Shown: positions 1 to 8,441, counted from the stretch's first letter. The stretch is DNA of 64,000 nt from Rhodobacteraceae bacterium UBA6796 (GCA_002452815.1 DKFM01000009.1:1-64000); one strand, 5' to 3'. The notes: generated by a model not told the origin, from the sequence alone. Made by a program: numbers and translations.

Positions 1-32
1 ACGCTTATCACGCCGCCAAAAACGGCCAGTGA
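1..32 (+). CDS. 3' end of an unidentified gene (partial)
   Basis: The window opens inside a plus-strand frame that reads AYHAAKNGQ and stops with TGA at 30-32. This is too short to identify. A strong terminator-like hairpin begins 8 bases later, which supports a real gene end here. Confidence 0.45.
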   Translation, partial: AYHAAKNGQ

Positions 33-39
33 GACCAAA

Positions 40-67
40 GCCCCCCGGCATGCCGGGGGGCGTTTTC
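40..67 (+). terminator. Rho-independent terminator of the upstream gene
   Basis: GCCCCCCGGCA is followed immediately by its perfect inverse TGCCGGGGGGC (40-61), folding with a CATG loop, and then GTTTTCC. It lies just after the stop codon at 30-32 and before the next plus-strand gene. Confidence 0.7.
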
Positions 68-112
68 CTGCGCGGTGCTGTCTGCGCGCTGTTTCCTTTT
101 GCGCGCTGCGGC

Positions 113-138
113 GTCACAATCGGGCGTAGTATCGTGAC
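113..138. promoter_or_regulatory. Inverted repeat upstream of the XRE-cupin gene
   Basis: GTCACAAT (113-120) and ATCGTGAC (131-138) form an inverted repeat with one mismatch and a 10-base spacer, ending 12 bases before the start codon at 151. The placement fits an autoregulatory operator. No experimental motif is known to me for this protein, so the role is inferred. Confidence 0.35.
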
Positions 139-150
139 AGGAAATTTCAG

Positions 151-789
151 ATGCCCAAAGCCGCCAAGCCCCGTTCGCCCGCCGCCGACCCCTCGCCCGA
201 GCGCCGCACGGAACAGGCGCATCTGCCGATCGACCAGCGCATCGGGGCCGCGATCCGGCGCAAGCGTCTGGCGCTAATGCTGACACTGGCGGATCTGGCC
301 TCGGGGTCGGACATGTCGGCGGCGATGCTGAGCCGGATCGAGAACGGCCAGGCCAGTGCCAGCCTTGATGTGCTGGAGCGGATCTGCACCGCGCTTGGGG
401 TGTCGATCTCGATGCTGCTGAGCGAGGTCGAGAACCGGAAGGGCGAGGCGCAGCTGATCAAGGCCGAGGATCAGCTGGAGGTGGTGCGCACCGGCACCAA
501 GCATGGCCATACCTACCGGCTGCTGTCCTATCACCGCGGGCCGCAGAAACTGTTCGAGCCGTTCCTGATCGAGATGGACAAGGAAAGCGAAAGCTACCCC
601 CGGTTCCAGCACCCCGGAACCGAGTTCATCTATATGCTGGAAGGCGAGATGGATTATCAGTTCGGCGAGAAGCGGTTCACCCTGACGCCGGGCGATGCGC
701 TCACCTTCTCGGGCGAGGTCGAGCATGGCCCGGCCGAATTGCGCAGCGAGAAGGTGAAGTTCATCTCGACGATCATCTACGCCGAATAG
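151..789 (+). CDS. XRE-family regulator with C-terminal cupin domain (PuuR-like)
   Basis: A 212-residue transcription factor. Residues about 30-88 form an HTH of the XRE type (IRRKRLALMLTLADLA, then MLSRIENGQASASLDVLERI). Residues about 140-208 form a small cupin barrel (HPGTEFIYMLEGEMDY, then TPGDALTFSGEVEHGP). This architecture is that of PuuR, the repressor of the gamma-glutamyl-putrescine pathway. The adjacent genes encode amine glutamylation and oxidation functions, so it probably senses an amine or a glutamylated intermediate and controls the operons on both sides of 2.6 kb. Its stop codon overlaps the convergent RidA gene by 13 bases. The ligand is unknown. Confidence 0.85.
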   Translation: MPKAAKPRSPAADPSPERRTEQAHLPIDQRIGAAIRRKRLALMLTLADLASGSDMSAAMLSRIENGQASASLDVLERICTALGVSISMLLSEVENRKGEAQLIKAEDQLEVVRTGTKHGHTYRLLSYHRGPQKLFEPFLIEMDKESESYPRFQHPGTEFIYMLEGEMDYQFGEKRFTLTPGDALTFSGEVEHGPAELRSEKVKFISTIIYAE

Positions 790-1175
790 CCGCCGCGCTG
801 CGCGGTCAGTTCGATCTCGACCTTCTGCCAGGGCCGCATCATCGAGACCACCTGCACCAGCGTGGATGCCGGGCGCACCGTGCCAAACACCTCGGCATGG
901 GCGCGCGCGACCTCTTCGGCATCGTTGATGTCGCGCAGGAAAACGGTCGTGCGCACGGTATCGGCAAAGCTGGCCCCCACGCCCTCCAGCGCGCGCCCGA
1001 TGATGTCGAGCGCGGCCTTGGCCTGGGTGTAGCAATCGCTTTTCTCGTGCCCGGCGGGGGCGCAGGTGCCCGACACATGCACCCACTCGCCCTGGGCCAC
1101 GGCGCGGGAATAGCCATAGACGGCTTCGAAGGCACCACCCGAAGAAATCAGCTGGCGGGGGGATTGGTCGGTCAT
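777..1175 (-). CDS. RidA/YjgF/YER057c/UK114 family protein
   Basis: A 132-residue Rid-family protein. The family forms trimers and hydrolyses reactive enamines and imines released by PLP enzymes or flavin amine oxidases. The signature near the C-terminus, RPASTLVQV, carries the conserved Arg that binds the imino-acid carboxylate in active RidA proteins, so enzymatic activity is plausible. It lies 27 bases downstream of the FAD oxidoreductase on the same strand and is probably cotranscribed with it, which would place an imine scavenger next to an imine producer. Its 3' end overlaps the convergent regulator gene. Confidence 0.88.
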   Translation of the reverse strand: MTDQSPRQLISSGGAFEAVYGYSRAVAQGEWVHVSGTCAPAGHEKSDCYTQAKAALDIIGRALEGVGASFADTVRTTVFLRDINDAEEVARAHAEVFGTVRPASTLVQVVSMMRPWQKVEIELTAQRGGYSA

Positions 1176-1202
1176 GGGACTCTCCTGTTTAGGGGGGAAG
1201 GA

Positions 1203-2555
1203 TCAGAAAGCGAAACGGTCGCGCAGGCGATACCACTGCTCGACAAAGGGGACGGCCGCCGGGGCCAGTGCGGCGAAGGGATGGCTGGGGAAGCGCAGGT
1301 CGCTGAATTCCGAGGCGCCCTCGGCCGCGCCCATCAGCTGCTGCGCGATCTTGCGCCCGAACCAGGTCGCGCGCGACACGCCGGTGCCGCAATAGCCCAT
1401 CGCGTAATGCACGCCCGCCGGGGTGCGGCCCAGATGCGGGAATTCGTCGAAAGTGTAGCCGATGCGCCCTGACCAGGCGTGACTGACCGGGGCGTCGGCC
1501 ATCTGCGGAAAGGTCGCCAGCAAATCGCGCGCCAGATGGGCATAGGCGCGCGGATCGGTCTGCGCCGCGTTATGGCCGATCCGCCCGCCCCAGATCAGGC
1601 GGGGCGCATCGGGGGCGGCGCGAAAATAGGAAAACACGCGCGCGCTGTTGCCATACATCCGCCCGCCGGGCGTCAGCGCCGCGATCCGCGCAGGTGGCAG
1701 CGCGCCGGTGGCGATCAGCGCCGATCCGACCGGCACGATCCGGCGGCGGGTGTAGCTGTCGAAATGCTGGGTGTAGCCATTGGTGGCGACGATCACATCG
1801 CGGGCCTGCACGCGGCCCCGCGGGGTGACGAGGGTGAAGCCCCGCGCCTCGGGGCGCAGCGCCACGACCTCGGCCTGGCCCGCAACGATGCCGCCTGCCG
1901 CCTGCACCCGGTCCAGCAGACCCGCGTGATAAAGCCCCGGATGCAGGCTGGCGTCATCAGGCAGGACCGAACCGCCGTGAAACAGATCCGAGGCGATTTC
2001 GGCGTGCTGCGCGGCGCGGGGCACCATGAACGACGCCACCCCGGCATGGCGGCGCAGATCCTCCATGTCGCGGGCCATCGCCTCGTAATGCGCGGGCCGC
2101 ATCGCGCCCCGAAACCGCCCGCAGCGGGTGAAATGGCAGGCGATGCCCTCGTCGCGGATCAGCGCCTCGATATGGTCGAGCATCGCCACGCCTTCGCGCA
2201 GCAGCGCCTCGGCCTTGGTCTGGCCCATCATCGCGATCAGGGTTTTCACGCGGAATTTCTGGTTGCCCGAACCGATCTGCCCGCCGTTGCGGGTCGAGGC
2301 GCCAAAGCCCGGGCGCCCGGCCTCGAGCACCGTGACCGAGCGGCCCGCGCGCAGCAGCGTCAGCGCCGCGACAAGCCCGGTGAACCCCGATCCGACGATC
2401 GCCACATCGACCGGCGCGCCCGGCAGCGCGGCGGGCGGCGCGTCGTCCAGCGGCTCCCACCACCAAGGCGCCATCGTCAGACCGGAGCGGACCCGGCCCC
2501 GGGCCAGATCGGCCAGGGTCGGAAGGAAAACGGGGGGGACGGGATCGGCGATCAC
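1203..2555 (-). CDS. FAD-dependent oxidoreductase, DAO/PuuB-like (gamma-glutamyl amine oxidase candidate)
   Basis: About 450 residues from a GTG start at 2555, chosen because AGGAGAG lies just upstream; the same frame runs back to 2693 without a good ribosome site. Near residue 50 is a dinucleotide-binding motif (VAIVGSGFTGLVAALTLL) followed by LEAGRPGFGASTRNGGQIG, typical of the DAO family members PuuB and glycine/sarcosine oxidase-like proteins. PuuB oxidises gamma-glutamylputrescine. Divergent from glnT-glxBCD and upstream of a RidA gene, it probably oxidises a glutamylated amine or an N-alkyl-glutamate. The substrate cannot be read from the sequence. Confidence 0.85.
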   Translation of the reverse strand: MIADPVPPVFLPTLADLARGRVRSGLTMAPWWWEPLDDAPPAALPGAPVDVAIVGSGFTGLVAALTLLRAGRSVTVLEAGRPGFGASTRNGGQIGSGNQKFRVKTLIAMMGQTKAEALLREGVAMLDHIEALIRDEGIACHFTRCGRFRGAMRPAHYEAMARDMEDLRRHAGVASFMVPRAAQHAEIASDLFHGGSVLPDDASLHPGLYHAGLLDRVQAAGGIVAGQAEVVALRPEARGFTLVTPRGRVQARDVIVATNGYTQHFDSYTRRRIVPVGSALIATGALPPARIAALTPGGRMYGNSARVFSYFRAAPDAPRLIWGGRIGHNAAQTDPRAYAHLARDLLATFPQMADAPVSHAWSGRIGYTFDEFPHLGRTPAGVHYAMGYCGTGVSRATWFGRKIAQQLMGAAEGASEFSDLRFPSHPFAALAPAAVPFVEQWYRLRDRFAF

Positions 2556-2611
2556 GGGTCTCTCCTGCGGGGGTTTGGGCGCGACACCCCTACGGGCCGC
2601 GCCATGTGCTT

Positions 2612-2646
2612 TTGCGTTTAATACAAACTTATTGCATATAACGCAA
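2612..2646. promoter_or_regulatory. Divergent promoter with two operator-like repeats
   Basis: In the 164-base gap between two divergent genes lie TTGCGTTTAATACAA (2612-2626) and TTGCATATAACGCAA (2632-2646). The second is a near-palindrome, and its reverse complement begins TTGCGTT like the first. Their starts are 20 bases apart, about two helical turns. Each strand also shows a sigma-70-like pair: plus TTGCGT-17-CATATA and minus TTGCGT-17-TATTAA. A repressor bound here would block both promoters; the XRE-cupin protein at 151-789 is the obvious candidate. Confidence 0.55.
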
Positions 2647-2719
2647 TCCTGAATTATGCCTGTCCGCCATGCGATCCGGTCGAGATCGCGCAAAGAACCA
2701 GTTCAACAAGGAGAGAATC

Positions 2720-4117
2720 ATGTCGGCTGTTGCCGCAACGAAGGAGGCGCCCGAACCCGGTGCGCTGGCCACGCCGAAGGGGCTGACGCCCGAAACGGCG
2801 CAGGCCTGGCTGAAACAGAACGGCGTGCGTCAGGTGCTGGCGCAATTCGTCGACATCCACGGTGTGGCCAAGGCCAAGGCGGTGCCGCTGCCGCATCTGA
2901 GCGCGATCCTGAAGGATGGGGCGGGCTTTGCGGGCGCGGGCTTCTGGGGATCGGGGATGAAGCCGCATCATTCGGAATACATGATGCGCGCCGATCTGGG
3001 CACGCTGCGGCTGACGCCCTGGATTCCGGGCTATGCCTCGCTGTTCGGCACCGGGCTGGTCGATGACGCCGAACATGTCTTCGACACGCGCAACGTTCTG
3101 GCGGCGCAGGTGGCACGGCTGGCCGAAAAGGGGCTGACGCTGAACACCGGGCTGGAGCCCGAATTCATGCTGCTGCGCCGCGACGAGACCGGCGCGATCC
3201 GCCCCTTCGACGCCACCGACACGCTGGAAAAGGCCGCCTATGACTATCGCGGGCTGATGCGGGCGCGCGATGTGCTGAACGATCTGGTCGAAAGCCTGGA
3301 GGCGGTGGGCATCGACGTCTACCAGATCGACCACGAGGACGCGAACGGCCAGTACGAGATCAACTTCCGCTATGCCGACGCGATGACGACCGCCGATCAG
3401 GTCACCTATTTCAAGATGGCCGCAAGCGAGATCGCCCGCGCGGCCGGCGCGATCTGTTCGTTCATGCCCAAACCTTTTGCCCGGGCGACCGGCAACGGCA
3501 TGCACATCCATTTCTCGATCGCCGATGCCAGCGGGCGCAACCTGTTCGAGGATACCTCCGATCCTTCGGGGCTGGAGCTGAGCGAGATGGCCTATCACTT
3601 CCTGGGCGGCGTTCTGGCCCATGCGCCCGCGCTGACCGCGCTGCTGTGCCCCACGGTCAACAGCTACAAGCGGCTGGTGGTGGGCAACGATGCCTCGGGC
3701 ACAAACTGGGCGCCGGTCTTCGTGACCTATGGCGACAACAACCGCACGGCGATGGTGCGGGTGCCGGGCGGGCGGCTGGAACTGCGGGTCGGCGACAGCG
3801 CGATGAACCCCTATCTGGCCAGCGCCGCGCTGATTGCCGCCGGTCTTGACGGGATCGAGCGCAAGCTGGACCCCGGCGCACCGCACAACGTCAATTTCTA
3901 TGAACTGAGCCCGGCCGAGGTGGCCGAGATGGGCATCGACGTGCTGCCGCAATCGCTGGCTGCCGCGTTGCGGGCGCTGCGCGAGGACCGGCTGTTTGCC
4001 GAGACCCTGGGCGCCGGGCTGATCGACGAATTCACCGCGCTCAAGCAGGCCGAATGGGATGGCTATCACCGCCATGTCTCGGACTGGGAACTGAACCGCT
4101 ATCTGAGCTTCTTCTGA
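2720..4117 (+). CDS. glnT: Type III glutamine synthetase / gamma-glutamylmethylamide synthetase-like ligase
   Basis: 465 residues from ATG 2720, preceded by AAGGAGAG. Glutamine synthetase landmarks are clear: EPEFMLL for metal binding, NGMHIHFS, the NSYKRL loop, YGDNNRTAMVRVP and MNPYLASAALIAAGLDGI. The length and the partner genes match the GlnT/GMAS group, which ligates ammonia or methylamine to the gamma-carboxyl of glutamate using ATP. In methylotrophic alphaproteobacteria this enzyme (GMAS) works with an N-methylglutamate synthase homologous to the next three genes. Whether the amine here is ammonia, methylamine or a larger amine cannot be decided by eye. Confidence 0.88.
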   Translation: MSAVAATKEAPEPGALATPKGLTPETAQAWLKQNGVRQVLAQFVDIHGVAKAKAVPLPHLSAILKDGAGFAGAGFWGSGMKPHHSEYMMRADLGTLRLTPWIPGYASLFGTGLVDDAEHVFDTRNVLAAQVARLAEKGLTLNTGLEPEFMLLRRDETGAIRPFDATDTLEKAAYDYRGLMRARDVLNDLVESLEAVGIDVYQIDHEDANGQYEINFRYADAMTTADQVTYFKMAASEIARAAGAICSFMPKPFARATGNGMHIHFSIADASGRNLFEDTSDPSGLELSEMAYHFLGGVLAHAPALTALLCPTVNSYKRLVVGNDASGTNWAPVFVTYGDNNRTAMVRVPGGRLELRVGDSAMNPYLASAALIAAGLDGIERKLDPGAPHNVNFYELSPAEVAEMGIDVLPQSLAAALRALREDRLFAETLGAGLIDEFTALKQAEWDGYHRHVSDWELNRYLSFF

Positions 4118-4132
4118 AAGGATTTCCGAAAC

Positions 4133-5026
4133 ATGTGTGGAATTGCAGGACTGTTCATCAAGGACAAGGCGCTGGAGCCGCAGCTGGGCGCGCTGCTGGC
4201 GCAGATGACCTCGACGCTGTGCGGGCGCGGGCCGGATTCGGCGGGGTTTGCGATCTATGGCGCCGAACGCCCCGGCACGATCAAGATCACCGTGCAGGGC
4301 ACCGACGCCACGGATTTCGCCGCGCTCGCCGCCGATCTGGGCCGTGCCATCGGCGCCGAGGTGACGTTTGCGCCCCACTGGACCCATGCCGTGCTGTTCG
4401 TGCCGCGCGAAAAGACCGAGATCGCCGAAAGCTGGATCGACACCCGTGCCGACATCGCGCTTGTGTCAAAGGGCGCGCGGCTCGAAATCTTCAAGGAAGT
4501 CGGCTATCCCGACGATGTGGCGGCCAAATTCGGCATCCCGGCGATGGCGGGCAGCCATGGCATCGCGCATACCCGGATGGCCACGGAAAGCGCGGTCACG
4601 ACCGACGGTGCGCATCCGTTCTCGACCGGCGCAGATCAATGTCTGGTGCATAACGGCTCGCTCTCGAACCACGCGTCCTTGCGGCGTGAATTGCTGGCCG
4701 ACGGCATCCGCATCCGCACGCAAAACGACAGCGAAGTCGCCGCGGGCTACATCAGCCGCGAATTGCGCGCGGGCAAGACGCTGGGTCAGGCGCTGGAACA
4801 CAGCCTGGGCGATCTGGACGGCTTCTTCACCTTCGTGATCGGCACCGAGGATGGCTTTGGCGTGCTGCGCGACCCGATTGCCTGCAAGCCCGCCATGATG
4901 GCCGAGACCGACCAATATGTCGCCTTCGCCTCGGAATACAAAAGCCTGACGGGACTGCCCGGGATCAAGACCGCCCGGGTGTGGGAACCCAAACCCGCCC
5001 AATCCTATTTCTGGGAGCATGCCTGA
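4133..5026 (+). CDS. glxB: Class II glutamine amidotransferase subunit (GlxB/MgsA-like)
   Basis: 297 residues beginning MCGIAGLF, so Cys2 becomes the N-terminal nucleophile of the Ntn glutaminase fold. CGRGPDSAGFAIYG, HTRMATESAVTTDGAHPF and VHNGSLSNHASLRREL match the GATase domain of glutamate synthase. Together with the next two genes it forms a split glutamate synthase that moves ammonia or an alkylamine from a gamma-glutamyl donor to 2-oxoglutarate. In N-methylglutamate synthase the equivalent is MgsA. It starts 15 bases after glnT and overlaps glxC by one base (TGATG-type junction). Confidence 0.9.
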   Translation: MCGIAGLFIKDKALEPQLGALLAQMTSTLCGRGPDSAGFAIYGAERPGTIKITVQGTDATDFAALAADLGRAIGAEVTFAPHWTHAVLFVPREKTEIAESWIDTRADIALVSKGARLEIFKEVGYPDDVAAKFGIPAMAGSHGIAHTRMATESAVTTDGAHPFSTGADQCLVHNGSLSNHASLRRELLADGIRIRTQNDSEVAAGYISRELRAGKTLGQALEHSLGDLDGFFTFVIGTEDGFGVLRDPIACKPAMMAETDQYVAFASEYKSLTGLPGIKTARVWEPKPAQSYFWEHA

Positions 5027-5715
5027 TGACCACCTTCGACCTTGAAACCAAAACCGTGCGCGATCTGAACGCCGCCCTGCACCGCCTGCCGCTGACCGGC
5101 AGCGCCGCGCCGTTCCAGATCCTCAACCCCAACGGCGAACATTCCATCGCCGTCGGCGTCGATGCCGATGTCGAGATCGCGATTGACGGGCCGGTGGGCT
5201 ATTTCTGCGGCGGCATGTGCCGGCAGGCACGCATCACCATCGACGGCAACGCCGGTCAGGGCGTGGGCGAGAACATGGAATCGGGCCTGATCCATGTGAA
5301 GGGCGATGCCAGCCAGTCTGCGGGCGCGACCGGCCGCGGCGGGCTGTTGCTGATCGAGGGCAATGCCTCGGCGCGTTGCGGGATCTCGATGAAGGGCGTC
5401 GATATTGTCGTGAAAGGCGATATCGGCCATTTGTCCGGCTTCATGGCGCAGACCGGGCGGATGGTGGTCTTCGGCGAGGCGGGCGAAAGCCTGGGCGACA
5501 GCCTTTATGAGGCGCGGCTTTATGTCCGCGGCCCGGTCGCAAGCCTGGGCGCCGACTGCATCGCCAAAGAGATGCGCGACACCCACCGCGCCGAACTTTA
5601 CGACCTGCTCACCGCGGCAGGCGAGGCCGGCCGCGTCGATGTGGGAGAATTCACCCGCTACGGCTCTGCCCGCCAGCTTTACACCTTCCACGTCGACAAC
5701 GCCGGAGCTTACTGA
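5026..5715 (+). CDS. glxC: GXGXG (glutamate synthase alpha C-terminal-like) subunit (GlxC/MgsB-like)
   Basis: 229 residues from the ATG that overlaps the glxB stop. The middle of the protein is a right-handed beta-helix of GXGXG repeats (for example GNAGQGVGENMESG, RGGLLLIEGNASARCG, VFGEAGESLGDS), the domain that in glutamate synthase bridges the amidotransferase and synthase parts. As a stand-alone subunit it corresponds to GlxC or MgsB. Overlapping start and stop codons on both sides indicate translational coupling and fixed stoichiometry. Confidence 0.9.
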   Translation: MTTFDLETKTVRDLNAALHRLPLTGSAAPFQILNPNGEHSIAVGVDADVEIAIDGPVGYFCGGMCRQARITIDGNAGQGVGENMESGLIHVKGDASQSAGATGRGGLLLIEGNASARCGISMKGVDIVVKGDIGHLSGFMAQTGRMVVFGEAGESLGDSLYEARLYVRGPVASLGADCIAKEMRDTHRAELYDLLTAAGEAGRVDVGEFTRYGSARQLYTFHVDNAGAY

Positions 5716-7046
5716 TGACCGCCCCCTCCCCTTTCCACACGCTGCCGCGCAAATCGGCGACCTTCGACGATTACACCCTGTCCGAAATCCGCCGTGCCGC
5801 TGCGACCGGGATCTATGACATCCGCGGCGGCGGCACCAAGCGCAAGCTGCCGCATTTCGACGACCTGCTGTTTCTGGGCGCCTCGATGAGCCGCTACCCG
5901 CTGGAAGGCTATCGCGAGAAATGCGCGACCAACGTCACGCTGGGCACGCGCTTCGCCAAGAAACCGATCGAGCTGAAGATCCCGGTGACCATCGCCGGCA
6001 TGTCCTTCGGCGCGCTGTCGGCGCAGGCGAAAGAGGCACTTGGCCGCGGTGCCTCGATTGCGGGCACCTCGACCACCACGGGCGACGGCGGCATGACGCC
6101 AGAGGAACGCGGCCAGTCGCAGACCTTGGTCTATCAATACCTGCCCTCGCGCTATGGCATGAACCTGCGCGATCTGAAAAAGGCCGATGCGATTGAAATC
6201 GTCGTGGGTCAGGGCGCGAAGCCGGGTGGCGGCGGGATGCTGCTGGGGCAGAAGATTTCCGACCGCGTGGCCGAGATGCGATCGCTGCCCAAGGGGATCG
6301 ACCAGCGCTCGGCCTGCCGCCACCCGGACTGGACCGGCGCCGACGATCTGGAGCTGAAGATCCTGGAGCTGCGCGAGATCACCGACTGGGAAAAGCCGAT
6401 CTATCTGAAGATCGGCGCGAGCCGGCCCTATTACGACACGGCGCTGGCGGTGAAGACCGGGGCGGATGTGATCGTGCTGGACGGGATGCAGGGCGGCACC
6501 GCCGCGTCGCAGGATGTGTTCATCGAACATGTCGGCATCCCGATCCTGTCAGCCATACGCCCGGCGGTGCAGGCGCTGCAGGATCTGGGGATGCATCGCA
6601 AGGTGCAGCTGATCGTGTCGGGCGGCATCCGCAACGGGGCCGATGTGGCCAAGGCACTGGCGCTTGGGGCCGATGCGGTCTCGATCGGGTCGGCGGCGAT
6701 GGTGGCCTTGGGCGACAACGACCCGCGATGGGAGGCAGAGTATCAGGCGCTCGGCTCGACCGCGGGGGCCTATGACGACTGGCACGAAGGGCTCGACCCG
6801 GCAGGGATCACCACGCAGGACCCCGCGCTTGCCGCGCGGCTTGATCCGGTGGCGGCGGGGCGGCGGCTGGCCAATTACCTGTCGGTGATGACGCTGGAGG
6901 CGCAGACCATCGCGCGCGCCTGCGGCAAAAGCCACCTGCACAACCTTGAACCCGAGGACCTGTGCGCGCTGACGCTGGAAGCCGCCGCGATGGCGCAGGT
7001 GCCGCTGGCGGGCACCGGCTGGGTTCCGGGCCGCAACGGGTTCTGA
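5715..7046 (+). CDS. glxD: FMN-binding glutamate synthase-like subunit (GlxD/MgsC-like)
   Basis: 443 residues starting at an ATGA overlap with glxC. It matches the glutamate-synthase FMN barrel: GMSFGALSAQAKEALGRG, TTTGDGGM, GQGAKPGGGG, VLDGMQGGTAAS and VSGGIRNGADVAKALALGAD. Late in the protein (ACGKSHLHNLEPEDLC) are cysteines in the place where such enzymes hold an iron-sulfur centre. It would be the catalytic part of an N-substituted-glutamate synthase or of a ferredoxin-type glutamate synthase. It is the last gene of the operon and is followed by a strong terminator. Confidence 0.9.
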   Translation: MTAPSPFHTLPRKSATFDDYTLSEIRRAAATGIYDIRGGGTKRKLPHFDDLLFLGASMSRYPLEGYREKCATNVTLGTRFAKKPIELKIPVTIAGMSFGALSAQAKEALGRGASIAGTSTTTGDGGMTPEERGQSQTLVYQYLPSRYGMNLRDLKKADAIEIVVGQGAKPGGGGMLLGQKISDRVAEMRSLPKGIDQRSACRHPDWTGADDLELKILELREITDWEKPIYLKIGASRPYYDTALAVKTGADVIVLDGMQGGTAASQDVFIEHVGIPILSAIRPAVQALQDLGMHRKVQLIVSGGIRNGADVAKALALGADAVSIGSAAMVALGDNDPRWEAEYQALGSTAGAYDDWHEGLDPAGITTQDPALAARLDPVAAGRRLANYLSVMTLEAQTIARACGKSHLHNLEPEDLCALTLEAAAMAQVPLAGTGWVPGRNGF

Positions 7047-7059
7047 GCCGCAGGTACCG

Positions 7060-7086
7060 AAAGAGGCGCCGATGGCGCCTCTTTTT
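7060..7086 (+). terminator. Terminator of the glnT-glxBCD operon
   Basis: GAGGCGCC (7063-7070), loop GAT, GGCGCCTC (7074-7081), then a run of T. It has an 8-bp perfect stem extended by A/T pairs, 16 bases after the glxD stop. Confidence 0.85.
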
Positions 7087-7113
7087 TCAGGGTCGAACGG
7101 GTTGCGCGCGGGA

Positions 7114-8277
7114 TCAGACGGTGACCACGCGCACCGCCCCACCCGCCGCAGTCAGGGCGATTTCGCCATGCGCCAGACGCAGCGCATCGCGGCCGAAGAC
7201 CTCGTGCCGCCAGCCGGTCAGCGCCGCCACGTCGCGCTTGCCCGCCGCGATCCGGTCCAGATCCGAGGCCGAGGCGATCAGCTTGGCCGCCACACCCTCG
7301 GCTTCGGATTTCGCCTTGAGCAGCACGCGCAGCAGATCGGCCAGCGCGGTGTTGACCTGCAGCTGCGCGGATTCTTCGGGCAGGCGCGGGAAATCCTCGG
7401 GCTTGACCTCCATCCCGGCCTTCACGGCGGTGATGATCCCCTCGGCAATATCGCCGCGCCGCGCCTCGCGCAGCAGCAGGCGCGATTTGTTCAGCTCGTC
7501 AAAGCTGGTGGGCTTGGTCGAGGCCAATTCCAGCAGCGCGTCATCCTTGAAGATGCGCGACCGCGGGATGTTCTTGTTCTGGGCATAGCCTTCGCGGAAC
7601 CGCGCCAGTTCGCGCACCACCGCCAGAAACCGCCCCGAGGTGGTGCGCGTCTTGACCCGCATCCACGCCTCTTCCGGCCGGGTGATATAGGTTTCCGGGT
7701 TCAGAAGGATCGCTTCCTCTTCCTCGACCCAGGGCTCGCGGCCCGATTTCTTCAGCTCGCGCGCGAGGAATTCATAGATCACCCGCAGATGGGTCACGTC
7801 GGCCACCGCATATTTCAGCTGCGCATCGGTCAGCGGGCGGCGCGACCAGTCGGTGAAGCGCGAGGTCTTGTCGAGCGATTGCCGCGCGATCTTTTTCACC
7901 AGCGTCTCATAGCCGACCTGCTCGCCAAAGCCGCAGACCATGGCCGCAACCTGGGTGTCGAACAGCGGGATCGGAAAGACCTGCGCTTCGGTGAAGAAGA
8001 TTTCCAGATCCTGCCGCGCGGCGTGGAACACCTTGACCGTGCCGGGGTGCCGGAACAGGTCATACATCGGTTCGAGCGAAATCCCTTCGGCCAGCGGATC
8101 GACCAGAACGGCCGCGCCTTCCTCTTTGCCGTGATTGGGCAGCGCCATCTGCACCAGACAGAGCTTCGACCAATAGGTCCGTTCCCGCAGGAATTCGGTA
8201 TCGACGGTGACGTAGGGTTCGGTTTTGGCCTTGGCGCAGAACTCTGCCAGGGCTTCGGTCGTGGTAATGGTCTGCAT
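7114..8277 (-). CDS. rnd: Ribonuclease D
   Basis: 387 residues. The DEDD exonuclease residues are visible: D26/E28 in VTVDTEFLRERTYW, Asp in VFHAARQDLEIFF, and the YxxxD motif in KYAVADVTHL. An HRDC domain follows in the second half. The enzyme trims the 3' ends of tRNA precursors and other structured RNAs in the cytoplasm. It converges on the glxD terminator. The next 130 bases upstream (8278-8410) contain only its promoter region and nothing else I can recognise. Confidence 0.93.
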   Translation of the reverse strand: MQTITTTEALAEFCAKAKTEPYVTVDTEFLRERTYWSKLCLVQMALPNHGKEEGAAVLVDPLAEGISLEPMYDLFRHPGTVKVFHAARQDLEIFFTEAQVFPIPLFDTQVAAMVCGFGEQVGYETLVKKIARQSLDKTSRFTDWSRRPLTDAQLKYAVADVTHLRVIYEFLARELKKSGREPWVEEEEAILLNPETYITRPEEAWMRVKTRTTSGRFLAVVRELARFREGYAQNKNIPRSRIFKDDALLELASTKPTSFDELNKSRLLLREARRGDIAEGIITAVKAGMEVKPEDFPRLPEESAQLQVNTALADLLRVLLKAKSEAEGVAAKLIASASDLDRIAAGKRDVAALTGWRHEVFGRDALRLAHGEIALTAAGGAVRVVTV

Positions 8278-8410
8278 CGCGCGCTTTCTCGTGGTGCGGG
8301 GTCATCCCGCCGATCATTTCCCTTTAGGCGAGCGGGGCGTGAAAGAAAAGTGCGCAGGCTTTCGCGATGCGCGAAATATCCACAGGCTGGTCGTCTTGCA
8401 CCGGCGGAGC

Positions 8411-8441
8411 CTCCGGCGGGAGTATTTCAGCCAAGAAGAAG
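8411..8441. repeat. Dispersed stop-codon-proximal repeat, copy 1
   Basis: On the minus strand it reads CTTCTTCTTGGC then TGAAATACTCC, followed by CGCCGGAG. The TGA is the purN stop codon, so the repeat supplies the last four purN codons (three Leu and a Gly). A nearly identical 23-base stretch occurs at 47876-47898, and related copies lie at 26.2, 52.6, 54.1 and 55.4 kb. Confidence 0.6.

Noticed and set aside
2654..4387. A 577-codon open frame on the minus strand
   Set aside because: Antisense to glnT; composition is that of a shadow frame and it would run over the divergent promoter.
4133..7046. Calling glxBCD the main glutamate synthase (gltBD)
   Set aside because: The three parts are separate genes and lack the NADPH-binding small subunit; the split form with glnT is the Glx/Mgs type.
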